NCBI RefSeq assembly: GCF_005517195.1 | Contig: NZ_CP040244.1 | Span: 5,722,001 to 5,786,000, forward strand | Direction of reading: 5' to 3' | From: Streptomyces vilmorinianum | GTDB lineage: Bacteria; Actinomycetota; Actinomycetes; Streptomycetales; Streptomycetaceae | DNA length: 64,000 nt | Shown: piece after piece, positions 47,976 through 55,397 of the stretch | Layout of the letters: every line of letters starts with the position of its first letter | How positions within the stretch are numbered: position 1 is the stretch's first letter | The notes under the pieces: generated by a model | What the model was told of the DNA's origin: nothing | The model's database searches: none | Seen by the model: only the letters and a program-made list of their open reading frames with translations | Position numbers and translations under genes: made by a program

Positions 47976-49490
47976 CTATCGGTCCCCGAAGATCGTGCGG
48001 TGCCAGTCCTTCGCGGCGACCGCGGTGTTGTCGTACATCACATGCTTGACCTGCGTGTACTCCTCGAAGGAATACGCCGACATGTCCTTTCCGAAGCCGG
48101 AGGCCTTGTAGCCCCCGTGCGGCATCTCGCTGATGATCGGAATGTGGTCATTGACCCAGACGCATCCCGCCTTGATCTCGCGGGTCGCGCGGCCGGCCCG
48201 GAAGACGTCGCGGGTCCAGGCGGAGGCGGCCAGGCCGTAGGGGGTGTCGTTGGCGAGCCGGATGCCCTCGTCGTCGGTGTCGAAGGGCAGGGTCACCAGG
48301 ACGGGTCCGAAGATCTCCGACTGCACGACCTCGCTGTCCTGCGAGGCGCCGGTGATCAGGGTCGGGCGGTAGTACGCGCCGTTCTTCAGCTCCCCGCCCG
48401 GGGCTTCGCCGCCGGTGACGACGGTGGCGTAGCCGCGGGCGCGGTCGACGAAGGCGGCGACACGGTCGCGCTGGACATGGCTGATCAGCGGACCGAGGTC
48501 GGTGGAGGGGTCGAACGGGTCGCCGAGGCGGACGCTCTCCATCAGCTCGGCGACCCGTGCGACGAACGCGTCGAAGAGCGGGCGCTGGACGTAGGCGCGC
48601 GTGGCGGCGGTGCAGTCCTGGCCGGTGTTGATGAGGGAGGCGGCGACGGCGCCGTGGGCGGCGGCCTCCAGGTCGGCGTCGTCGAAGACGACGAAGGGGG
48701 CCTTGCCGCCGAGTTCGAGGTGGAGCCGCTTGACGGTGGAGGTGGCGATCTCGGCGACCCGCCTGCCGACCGGGGTGGAGCCGGTGAAGGAGGTCATGGC
48801 CACGTCGGGGTGGCCGACGAGGTGCTCGCCCGCGGTGCGGCCGGCGCCGGTGACGATGTTGACGACACCGTCGGGGATTCCGGCGTCGGTGGCGGCCTGG
48901 GCGAACATCAGCGAGGTCAGCGGGGTGAGTTCGGCCGGCTTGAGGACGATCGTGTTGCCGGCGGCGATGGCCGGCAGGATCTTCCAGGCGGCCATCTGGA
49001 GCGGGTAGTTCCAGGGGGCGATGGAGCCGACGACGCCGATGGGCTCGCGCCGGACGTACGAGGTGTGGTCGCCGCTGTACTCGCCGGCCGACTGGCCCTG
49101 GAGGTGGCGGGCGGCTCCGGCGAAGAAGGCGGTGTTGTCGACCGTGCCGGGGACGTCGAACTCGGTGGACAGCTTGATGGGCTTGCCGCACTGGAGGGAC
49201 TCGACGCGGGCGAACTCCTCGGCCCGCTCGGCGAGTACGCCGGCGAACCGGTGCAGGGCGTCGGAGCGCTCGCCGGGCGTGGTCGCGGCCCACGCCGGGA
49301 ACGCGTCCTTGGCGGCGGCGACGGCGGCGTCCACGTCGGCGGTGGAGGCGAGCGCGTAGGTGTGGACGCTCTCGCCGGTGGCCGGGTCGACGACGCTGTG
49401 CTCCTGGCCCGATGTTCCGGGCCGCAGCCGCCCGCCGATGTACTGTGCGCCGGCCGCGAAGCGGTCCGTCACCTGGAAGCGGTTGCCCAT
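47976..49490 (-). CDS. Gamma-aminobutyraldehyde dehydrogenase-like enzyme, first gene of the polyamine operon
   Basis: The protein has 504 residues. NAD-binding and active-site features are GVVGSIAPWNYPLQMAAWKI, FTGSTPVGRRVAE, LELGGKAPFVVFDDADL and Cys293 in NTGQDCTAATR. The C-terminus has HGGYKASGFGKDMSAYSFEEYTQVKHVM. It is paralogous to the enzyme at 55398 (shared GQDCTAATR and HGGYK). ATG at 49490 has GGAG upstream; the frame continues further upstream but overlaps the divergent region. Its probable step is 4-aminobutanal to GABA. Confidence 0.9.
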   Translation of the reverse strand: MGNRFQVTDRFAAGAQYIGGRLRPGTSGQEHSVVDPATGESVHTYALASTADVDAAVAAAKDAFPAWAATTPGERSDALHRFAGVLAERAEEFARVESLQCGKPIKLSTEFDVPGTVDNTAFFAGAARHLQGQSAGEYSGDHTSYVRREPIGVVGSIAPWNYPLQMAAWKILPAIAAGNTIVLKPAELTPLTSLMFAQAATDAGIPDGVVNIVTGAGRTAGEHLVGHPDVAMTSFTGSTPVGRRVAEIATSTVKRLHLELGGKAPFVVFDDADLEAAAHGAVAASLINTGQDCTAATRAYVQRPLFDAFVARVAELMESVRLGDPFDPSTDLGPLISHVQRDRVAAFVDRARGYATVVTGGEAPGGELKNGAYYRPTLITGASQDSEVVQSEIFGPVLVTLPFDTDDEGIRLANDTPYGLAASAWTRDVFRAGRATREIKAGCVWVNDHIPIISEMPHGGYKASGFGKDMSAYSFEEYTQVKHVMYDNTAVAAKDWHRTIFGDR

Positions 49491-49665
49491 GACGCTCTCC
49501 GTTGTTCCGGCTCGAATTGAGTGCCGATCCTGACAGAGTGATACCAGTCCAGCAAGGGATTCCGTTGTTGCCTTTCGGTTACGCGACGGAATCGGTCGAC
49601 CAAGTGTCGAGGGGTCGGGTAAATGACCGTACGGAGTGTCCGTGGCGGCTGCCAGAATCGCGTGC
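49491..49665. promoter_or_regulatory. Divergent promoter region between the polyamine operon and the NADAR gene
   Basis: This 175-bp region separates divergent starts and is somewhat less G+C-rich than its flanks. No clear operator is visible. The role is inferred from orientation. Confidence 0.35.
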
Positions 49666-50214
49666 ATGGGGAATCGTGAGGAGCTGACACAGCAGGTCAG
49701 CCGGGGTGAGCGAATGAAGTGGCTGCATTTCTGGGGCCACCGTCCGCGGCCGGACGGGCAGCTCTCCGCGAGCTGTCTGAGCCAGTGGTGGCCGTCACCC
49801 TTCGAGGTCGAGGGAGTGCGCTACGCGACGGCGGAGCACTGGATGATGGCCGGGAAGGCCCGGCTCTTCGGTGACCGGGAGGCCGAGCAGGCGGCCCTGG
49901 CCTCGCGCTCGCCCGCGGAGGCGAAAAAGGCGGGGCGCATGGTGCGGGGCTTCGACGAGACGGTGTGGGAGCGTGAGCGCTTCGCGATCGTCGTCGAGGG
50001 CAGCGTCCACAAGTTCGGCTCGGACGACGCGCTGCGGGCGTTCCTGATCGGTACGGGCCGCAGGGTCCTGGTGGAGGCGAGCCCGCTGGACCGCGTGTGG
50101 GGTATCGGCCTCGCCGCGGACGACCCCCGCGCGATGGACCCGGCCCGCTGGCGGGGTCTGAACCTGCTGGGCTTCGCGCTCATGGAGGCGCGGGAGCGCC
50201 TGGCCGGCGGCTAG
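49666..50214 (+). CDS. NADAR-family (YbiA/RibX-like) protein
   Basis: The protein has 182 residues. The family core is LHFWGHRPRPDGQLSASCLSQWWPSPFEV, YATAEHWMMAGKARLFGD, VWERERFAIVVEG, and PLDRVWGIGL. NADAR proteins cleave N-glycosidic bonds of ADP-ribose or riboflavin-intermediate derivatives, and some act as antitoxins that remove ADP-ribose from DNA. The specific role here is unknown. ATG at 49666 lacks a clear ribosome site; ATG at 49714 has GGGGTGA upstream but would shorten the N-terminus. Confidence 0.9.
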   Translation: MGNREELTQQVSRGERMKWLHFWGHRPRPDGQLSASCLSQWWPSPFEVEGVRYATAEHWMMAGKARLFGDREAEQAALASRSPAEAKKAGRMVRGFDETVWERERFAIVVEGSVHKFGSDDALRAFLIGTGRRVLVEASPLDRVWGIGLAADDPRAMDPARWRGLNLLGFALMEARERLAGG

Positions 50215-50260
50215 CCAGGCCGGCGCATGAGAACGACGCATGCGAGCGACGCGTGAGAAA

Positions 50261-50284
50261 GGGGCCCCGCCACGGCGGGGCCCC
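50261..50284. terminator. Bidirectional terminator between NADAR and DUF4190 genes
   Basis: GGGGCCCCGCC (50261-50271) pairs with 50274-50284. On the minus strand it is followed by a T-rich run (TTTCTC), so it is a good terminator for the DUF4190 gene. Confidence 0.8.
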
Positions 50285-50293
50285 TCTTCCGTC

Positions 50294-50950
50294 TCAGCGG
50301 TTCTCGACCACCAGGCTCGTCGCGAACGGGTCCGAGTCGTTCTCGTAGCTCTCCCCCTGGACGACGGCCCAGATGATGAAGCCGATGAACGCGGCGCTGA
50401 CCAGCGTGCCGATCGCGCCGAGCACGATGCCCGCGGTCGCCATCCCGCCGTTGTTCGCCTCGCCCCGCTGCACCTTCTTGCGGCCGATGATGCCGAAGAT
50501 CAGCGCCAGGACGCCGAGGACGATCCCGAGCCCGTACAGGCAGAAACCGGCCACCGCGATGATGCCGAGCACCATCGACGCCGTGCCCATCCCGTTGGAC
50601 GGGGGCTGCTGCCAGCCCGGCTGGCCGTAGCCGCCGGTCGCCGGGTAACCGGGATAGCCGGGGTAGCCGTACCCGGACGTGCCGGAGGGCATCGCCGGGG
50701 GCGCCGCCGCCGGGTAGCCGTACGCGCCCGGTGTCGCCGCCGGTCCGCCGGGGGCGACCGGGGGCGGTGGAACGTCCCCCGCCGCCGGCATCGACGTCAT
50801 CGTCGGCTGGTCGTGCACCGGCGACCCCGGTGGGGTCGCCGGGGTCGCCGGAGTGGCCGGCTTGCTCAGTTCCACCCCGTCGCGGTTCGGCGGAGCCCAC
50901 GGATCCGCCGGGTCGTACCCGCCCTGCGGCTGGTCGCTTCTGTCAGACAT
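50294..50950 (-). CDS. DUF4190 membrane protein with Pro/Gly/Tyr-rich N-terminus
   Basis: The protein has 218 residues. Residues 1-120 are disordered and rich in Pro, Gly and Tyr (YGYPGYPGYPATGGYGQPGW). The DUF4190 part has two hydrophobic helices (ASMVLGIIAVAGFCLYGLGIVLGVLALIFG and TAGIVLGAIGTLVSAAFIGFIIW) separated by a basic loop. The function is unknown; such proteins are common in Streptomyces. ATG at 50950. Confidence 0.88.
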   Translation of the reverse strand: MSDRSDQPQGGYDPADPWAPPNRDGVELSKPATPATPATPPGSPVHDQPTMTSMPAAGDVPPPPVAPGGPAATPGAYGYPAAAPPAMPSGTSGYGYPGYPGYPATGGYGQPGWQQPPSNGMGTASMVLGIIAVAGFCLYGLGIVLGVLALIFGIIGRKKVQRGEANNGGMATAGIVLGAIGTLVSAAFIGFIIWAVVQGESYENDSDPFATSLVVENR

Positions 50951-51025
50951 GGGCCTCCCCCATCATGGTCCCGCCATGCTACGACCTCGCTCCGACGCGG
51001 GACCGGCCCGGCCTACGATGATCCG

Positions 51026-52051
51026 ATGACCGATCTCCACTCCTTCATCGCGGGACTTCCCAAGGCCGAGCTGCACGTCCACCACGTCGGCTCCGCCTCC
51101 CCGCGGATCGTCGCCGAGCTGGCGGCCCGCCACCCGGACTCCAAGGTCCCGACGGACCCGGAGGCGCTCACCGACTACTTCACCTTCACCGACTTCGCGC
51201 ACTTCATCGAGGTCTACCTCTCGGTCGTGGACCTGATCCGCACCCCCGAGGACGTCCGGCTGCTGACCTTCGAGGTCGCCCGTGACATGGCCCGGCAGAA
51301 CATCCGGTACGCCGAGCTGACCATCACCCCGTACAGCTCGACCCGCCGCGGGATCGACGAGCACGCCTTCATGGCGGCGATCGAGGACGCCCGCAAGGCC
51401 GCGGAGGCGGAGCTGGGCGTCGTGCTGCGCTGGTGCTTCGACATCCCGGGCGAGGCCGGTCTGGAGGCCGCGGAGGAGACCGCCCGGCTCGCCGTCGACC
51501 TGCACCCCGAGGGCCTGGTCTCGTTCGGGCTGGGCGGCCCGGAGATCGGCGTGCCGCGCCCGCAGTTCAAGCCGTACTTCGACAGGGCGATCGCGGCCGG
51601 CCTGCACTCCGTGCCGCACGCCGGCGAGACGACGGGGCCGCAGACGATCTGGGACGCCCTGAACGACCTGCGCGCCGAGCGCATCGGTCACGGCACCAGC
51701 GCCGTCCAGGACCCCGCGCTCCTCGCCCACCTCGCCGAGCACCGGATCGCCCTGGAGGTCTGCCCCACCTCCAACATCGCCACCCGCGCGGTCGCGGATC
51801 TGGACGAGCACCCCCTCAAGGAGATGGTGGCGGCCGGCGTCCTGGTGACGATCAACAGCGACGACCCGCCGATGTTCGGCACGGACCTCAACAACGAGTA
51901 CGCGGTCGCCGCCCGTCTCCTGGGGCTCGACGAGCGCGGTCTCGCCGCCCTCGCCAAGAACGCGGTGGAGGCGTCCTTCCTCGACCCGGTCGGCAAGGCC
52001 CGCGTCGCCGCCGAGATCGACGGCTACACGGACAAGTGGCTCGCGCGCTGA
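51026..52051 (+). CDS. mqnX: Adenosine-deaminase-family enzyme, probably aminodeoxyfutalosine deaminase
   Basis: The protein has 341 residues. Metal-binding motifs are ELHVHHVGS (HxH at 17 and 19), SVPHAGETTGP and NSDDPPMFGTDL. The residue after the HxH motif is not the usual Glu of canonical adenosine deaminase (HLEG). Streptomyces cog1816 members (for example Sav2595, from memory of published work) deaminate 6-aminodeoxyfutalosine in the futalosine menaquinone pathway. That assignment fits better than adenosine deaminase but is inferred. ATG at 51026; the open frame upstream is not used. A GDPD gene follows after 27 bp. Confidence 0.85.
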   Translation: MTDLHSFIAGLPKAELHVHHVGSASPRIVAELAARHPDSKVPTDPEALTDYFTFTDFAHFIEVYLSVVDLIRTPEDVRLLTFEVARDMARQNIRYAELTITPYSSTRRGIDEHAFMAAIEDARKAAEAELGVVLRWCFDIPGEAGLEAAEETARLAVDLHPEGLVSFGLGGPEIGVPRPQFKPYFDRAIAAGLHSVPHAGETTGPQTIWDALNDLRAERIGHGTSAVQDPALLAHLAEHRIALEVCPTSNIATRAVADLDEHPLKEMVAAGVLVTINSDDPPMFGTDLNNEYAVAARLLGLDERGLAALAKNAVEASFLDPVGKARVAAEIDGYTDKWLAR

Positions 52052-52078
52052 CGGCGGCCCAGCCGTGACAATGGCCCC

Positions 52079-52771
52079 ATGGACCACGTCACTGTCGTAG
52101 GACACCGCGGCGATCCGTACCGCGTCCGTGAGAACACGGTCCCCTCGATCGTCTCGGCGATCGAGGGGGGCGCGGACGCCGTCGAGGTCGATGTACGGCT
52201 CACCGCCGACGGTGTCCCCGTCCTCCTCCACGACGACACCCTCAAGCGGCTGTGGGGCCACGACCGGCCGCTGTCCGCGCTCACCCACGCGCAGCTGCGC
52301 GAGCTGACGTACGACGGCGTCCCCACCCTGCGGGAGGCGCTGATCGCGGCCGGATCGCACCGGCTGATGCTCGACCTGCCCGGCGGGAACGAGGACTCCG
52401 TCCGCACGATCGTCGGCACGGTCCGCGAGTGCGGGGCGGCCGAGCGGGTCTTCTACTGCGCGGGGGGCGTCGCCATGCTCCACGTCCGGGCCGCCGACCC
52501 GGCCGCCGAGATCGCCCTCACCTGGACGACGCTCGCGCCGCCGCGTGCCGCGCTCCTGGACGCGGTGAGGCCACGCTTCCTCAACTACCGCTTCGGTCTG
52601 GTGAGCCGGGAGCTGGTGGAGCGTGCGCACCGGGACGGGTATCGGCTTTCGGCCTGGACCGCGGACACCCGGCGCACCATGCGCAGGCTCCTGTCCCACG
52701 GGGTGGATTCGATCACCACCAACCGTGTCGACGTGCTCGCCGCCGAACTGCGAAGGGGGATCGAGAGGTGA
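52079..52771 (+). CDS. Glycerophosphodiester phosphodiesterase family protein
   Basis: The protein has 230 residues. The GDPD motifs are VVGHRGDPYRVRENTVPS, GGADAVEVDVRLTADGVPVLLHDDTL and the TIM-barrel end SHGVDSITTNRVD. It has no signal peptide, so it is probably cytosolic. It would hydrolyse glycerophosphodiesters. ATG at 52079. Its stop overlaps the methyltransferase GTG start in GTGA form. Confidence 0.92.
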   Translation: MDHVTVVGHRGDPYRVRENTVPSIVSAIEGGADAVEVDVRLTADGVPVLLHDDTLKRLWGHDRPLSALTHAQLRELTYDGVPTLREALIAAGSHRLMLDLPGGNEDSVRTIVGTVRECGAAERVFYCAGGVAMLHVRAADPAAEIALTWTTLAPPRAALLDAVRPRFLNYRFGLVSRELVERAHRDGYRLSAWTADTRRTMRRLLSHGVDSITTNRVDVLAAELRRGIER

Positions 52772-53553
52772 CCGGTGCCGAGAGGATCCGTACGGACATC
52801 GCCCACAACGCCCGGGTGTGGAACTACTGGCTGGGCGGCAAGGACAACTACCCGGTGGACCGCGCGGTCGGCGACCAGGTCACCGGCCTCTACCCGAGCA
52901 TCGGCGAGGTGGCCCGCGCGGACCGGGCGTTCCTCGGCCGGGCGGTGACGTATCTGGCGGCGGAGGCGGGGGTACGCCAGTTCCTGGACATCGGCACGGG
53001 CCTGCCGACCGCCGACAACACCCACGAGGTCGCCCAGCGCGTCGCGCCGGAGGCCAGGATCGTCTACGTCGACAACGACCCGATCGTGCTGACGCACGCC
53101 CGCGCGCTGCTGACCAGCGCCCCTGAGGGGGTCACGGAGTACGTCGACGCGGACGCGCGGGACCCGGAGCGGATCCTGGCGGCGGCGGAGCGGACCCTTG
53201 ACCTGTCGCGGCCGGTCGCGGTGATGATGCTCGGCATCCTCAACTTCGTCCTCGACACCGACGAGGCCCGGTCCGTCGTCCGTACCCTGATGGACGCGGT
53301 GCCGTCCGGCAGTCATCTCGTCCTGACCCACCCGACCCTGGAGCCGGAGCTGGGCGGCGAGGGGAACGTGGCCGCGATGGCGTTCTGGAACGAGCACGCG
53401 ACCCCGCCGATCACCGCGCGCAGCCGCGCCGAGTTCACCTCCTTCCTGGACGGGCTCGACGTGCTGGAGCCGGGCGTCGTCTCGTGCGCGAGCTGGCGGT
53501 TCGCCCCGGCGAGCGAGGTGGCGCAGTTCGGCGCGGTGGGCCGGAAGCCGTAG
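52768..53553 (+). CDS. DUF574-type SAM-dependent methyltransferase
   Basis: The protein has 261 residues. RIRTDIAHNARVWNYWLGGKDNYPVDRAVGD is the family N-terminus, and FLDIGTGLPTADNTHEVAQ is the SAM-binding loop. YVDNDPIVLTHARALL and MLGILNFVLDTDEAR complete the pattern. The substrate is unknown. Many Streptomyces carry several copies. GTG at 52768 overlaps the GDPD stop. Confidence 0.92.
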   Translation: MTGAERIRTDIAHNARVWNYWLGGKDNYPVDRAVGDQVTGLYPSIGEVARADRAFLGRAVTYLAAEAGVRQFLDIGTGLPTADNTHEVAQRVAPEARIVYVDNDPIVLTHARALLTSAPEGVTEYVDADARDPERILAAAERTLDLSRPVAVMMLGILNFVLDTDEARSVVRTLMDAVPSGSHLVLTHPTLEPELGGEGNVAAMAFWNEHATPPITARSRAEFTSFLDGLDVLEPGVVSCASWRFAPASEVAQFGAVGRKP

Positions 53554-53995
53554 TGGGCATACGGGAGGCCGTACGGGGGTGGTGGGAGCGGGCCCGGATG
53601 CTGGGGCCGCCAACCCTCCCCCAGAGCTTCGCCTGGGGGTACCCCCATCTCGCTCCGCTCGCCGTGGACATCGGGATCGCGCTGCTCGTCCAGGCGGCGA
53701 TGACCATGCCGTTCGTGGTGCCGCGCCCGCCGGAGCTGGAGCCGGCGACCTGGCCCGCGTACGGGCTGACCACGCTCACCGTGGTCCCGCTGGTCTGGCG
53801 GCGGCGCGCGCCGGTCGCCGTCCTCCTCGCGATCGTGGCGGCGAGCGCGCTGTACAAGCCGGCGCTTGAGGGTCCCGGCCAGCCGCTGCCGTACACCGGG
53901 CTCGTCGTCTACACGATCGCCGCGCTGTCGCCTCCGTGGAAGCGGCTGGTGACGGGTCTGCTGCTGCTGGTGGTCGCGGTGCCGGTGGGCGAAGA
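53553..53995 (+). pseudogene. N-terminal fragment of a sensor histidine kinase
   Basis: About 148 residues of membrane sensor region (VDIGIALLVQAAMTMPFVV, YGLTTLTVVPLVWRRRAPVAVLLAIVAASALY, LVVYTIAALSPPWKRLVTGLLLLVV) resemble the N-terminus of actinobacterial NarL-type kinases. The dimerisation and ATPase domains are missing; the frame then runs into unrelated sequence. GTG at 53553 overlaps the stop of the methyltransferase. A palindromic repeat is inserted in frame at about 53612-53648. It is almost certainly broken. Confidence 0.75.
53612..53648. repeat. Palindromic interspersed repeat, copy 1
   Basis: This is a copy of the CCCTCCCCCAGAGCTTCGCC-type repeat with dyad symmetry, embedded in the kinase fragment where it is translated as PTLPQSFAWGYP. 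A related copy in the opposite orientation is at about 60983-61017. Confidence 0.7.
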
Positions 53996-54211
53996 AGCGG
54001 GAGGCTGGACGACGGCACGACCGGGCTGCGCGAGGTGTCGGTGTGGGGCAGGACGGGCGGCCGGTGGGGCTACCACGCGGCGATCGCCTCGACCCGTGAC
54101 GGCGCGCGGACCCTGGTCTACGGCGTCAACTCGACGGGCGCGAAGGGGCAGGACATGAACAGGATCGCGCTGAACGTCATGGTGGCGACCTACGGCGCGC
54201 CGACGGCCTGA
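53996..54211 (+). pseudogene. C-terminal fragment of a serine hydrolase (beta-lactamase/D-Ala-D-Ala carboxypeptidase type)
   Basis: In frame 2, about 72 residues (LDDGTTGLREVSVWGRTGG, YHAAIASTRDGARTLVYGVNSTG) match the end of Streptomyces serine-hydrolase proteins. The catalytic SxxK and YxN regions are absent, and there is no start. The joint with the kinase fragment lies around 53985-54006. Its 3' end overlaps the convergent membrane-protein gene by 22 bp. Confidence 0.65.
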
Positions 54212-54723
54212 GTCGCCTCCAGCGCTTCGAGGCGCTTGATCATCCGCCGTACGACGAGCAGCGGGACGATCCCGAAGACGCCGAAGGACATGTCGATGAC
54301 CGTCCACCAGAAGGGGATGTCGCGGATCGGGCCGCAGATGAGGGCGAGCGGGATGATGCCGGCGCAGGCGATCATGCCGAACTCGATCACCCAGATGTTG
54401 CGGACGGGGTCGCGGTAGGGCCCGTAGAAGGCGACGGCGATGACGAGGTGCGCGAAGGCGAGCCAGTCGGTGCCGTAGAGCAGGAAGGGGTACTGCGCAC
54501 CGGCGACGTCGGTCCCCTGCCGCACCCGCTGGATCCACTCCAGAAGCCCGGGGAACGCGTCGGCGAGGGGCCCGGCCCAGGACGTCAACGCGTCCTCGGC
54601 CAGCCGGAGTTCGGTGACGAGCGGAAAGGCGGTGGCCCCGCTGAGCACCAGGCACACGATGAAGACGACCAGCCACACACGGATACGCCGAAGAAGGGCT
54701 CCCGCCCCGTTCGCATCGTTCAT
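54190..54723 (-). CDS. Conserved hypothetical membrane protein
   Basis: The protein has 177 residues with about four hydrophobic helices (VWLVVFIVCLVLSGATAFPL, WLAFAHLVIAVAFYGPY, GMIACAGIIPLALI, IDMSFGVFGIVPLLVVRRMI). I cannot assign a family. The ATG at 54723 is followed by a normal short cytoplasmic N-terminus. It is convergent with the serine-hydrolase remnant. Confidence 0.85.
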   Translation of the reverse strand: MNDANGAGALLRRIRVWLVVFIVCLVLSGATAFPLVTELRLAEDALTSWAGPLADAFPGLLEWIQRVRQGTDVAGAQYPFLLYGTDWLAFAHLVIAVAFYGPYRDPVRNIWVIEFGMIACAGIIPLALICGPIRDIPFWWTVIDMSFGVFGIVPLLVVRRMIKRLEALEATQAVGAP

Positions 54724-54773
54724 GACAGCACCCTACGCTCGTCATGAACGCGTTCAAAAACCGGGGTCGGGGT

Positions 54774-55286
54774 TCAACGCCCGGTCACCTTCCGGGCGAT
54801 CGCGTGCGTGGCGACGGTCGCGCCCGCGGCCACGGCGAGCCCCGTCACCAGGTCCCTCGCCCGCGTCGGCCGCAGCACGCCGGCCCGCCGCAGCCGCCCG
54901 CGCGCCCAGAGCGTGAAGGGCACGACGATCAGCGGCGAGGTCACCGAGCCGGGCGTGTACCCGCGCACGGCGGCGGCCTGCGCCAGGTGGACGAGGCCGT
55001 GCAGACCGAAGCCGGTCAGCGCGGCCTGGTAGAAGCCCGACCGGCCACCGGAGCGCTGCCCGGCGACGGCGGCGGAGGCGACCACGGCCCCCATCGCCGC
55101 GACGGCCACGGCGAACTCCCGCTCGTCCACGCCCTCCATGACCGTCCAGACGGCCTCGGGCACGTCGGGGAAGCGCTCGCGCAGCTCCGGCAGGTGCTCC
55201 CGCAACCACCGGGGTCCGAGGGCGAGCTCCTCGGCGTCGTGCAGCGCCCAGGCCGCGAACAGTCCATATGTCACAGCTGAGTTCAT
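54774..55286 (-). CDS. HXXEE-domain membrane protein
   Basis: The protein has 170 residues. ALHDAEELALGPRW holds the HxxEE motif. Several hydrophobic helices follow (FGLHGLVHLAQAAAVRGYTPGSVTSPLIVVPF). Family members are small membrane proteins of unknown function. ATG at 55286. It lies 50 bp upstream of the membrane protein at 54723 on the same strand. Confidence 0.87.
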   Translation of the reverse strand: MNSAVTYGLFAAWALHDAEELALGPRWLREHLPELRERFPDVPEAVWTVMEGVDEREFAVAVAAMGAVVASAAVAGQRSGGRSGFYQAALTGFGLHGLVHLAQAAAVRGYTPGSVTSPLIVVPFTLWARGRLRRAGVLRPTRARDLVTGLAVAAGATVATHAIARKVTGR

Positions 55287-55344
55287 GCCCGGAGAACTCG
55301 CGGCGCGATGATCGAGTTCCGTGCCCGCGCCGCCCCGGAAAGCC

Positions 55345-55381
55345 GGACGGGCGGCCGGGGAAGAACCCCGGCCGCCCGTCC
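55345..55381 (-). terminator. 16-bp hairpin downstream of the aldehyde dehydrogenase
   Basis: GGACGGGCGGCCGGGG (55345-55360) pairs with 55366-55381 across a 5-nt AAGAA loop, 17 bp past the stop at 55398. Confidence 0.85.
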
Positions 55382-55397
55382 TCGTACCGCCTGGTGA

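Noticed and set aside
53936..54211. Intact small gene starting at ATG 53936 for the hydrolase fragment
   Set aside because: The first part of that frame is shadow of the kinase fragment, and only the last about 72 residues match a serine hydrolase, so it is treated as a remnant.
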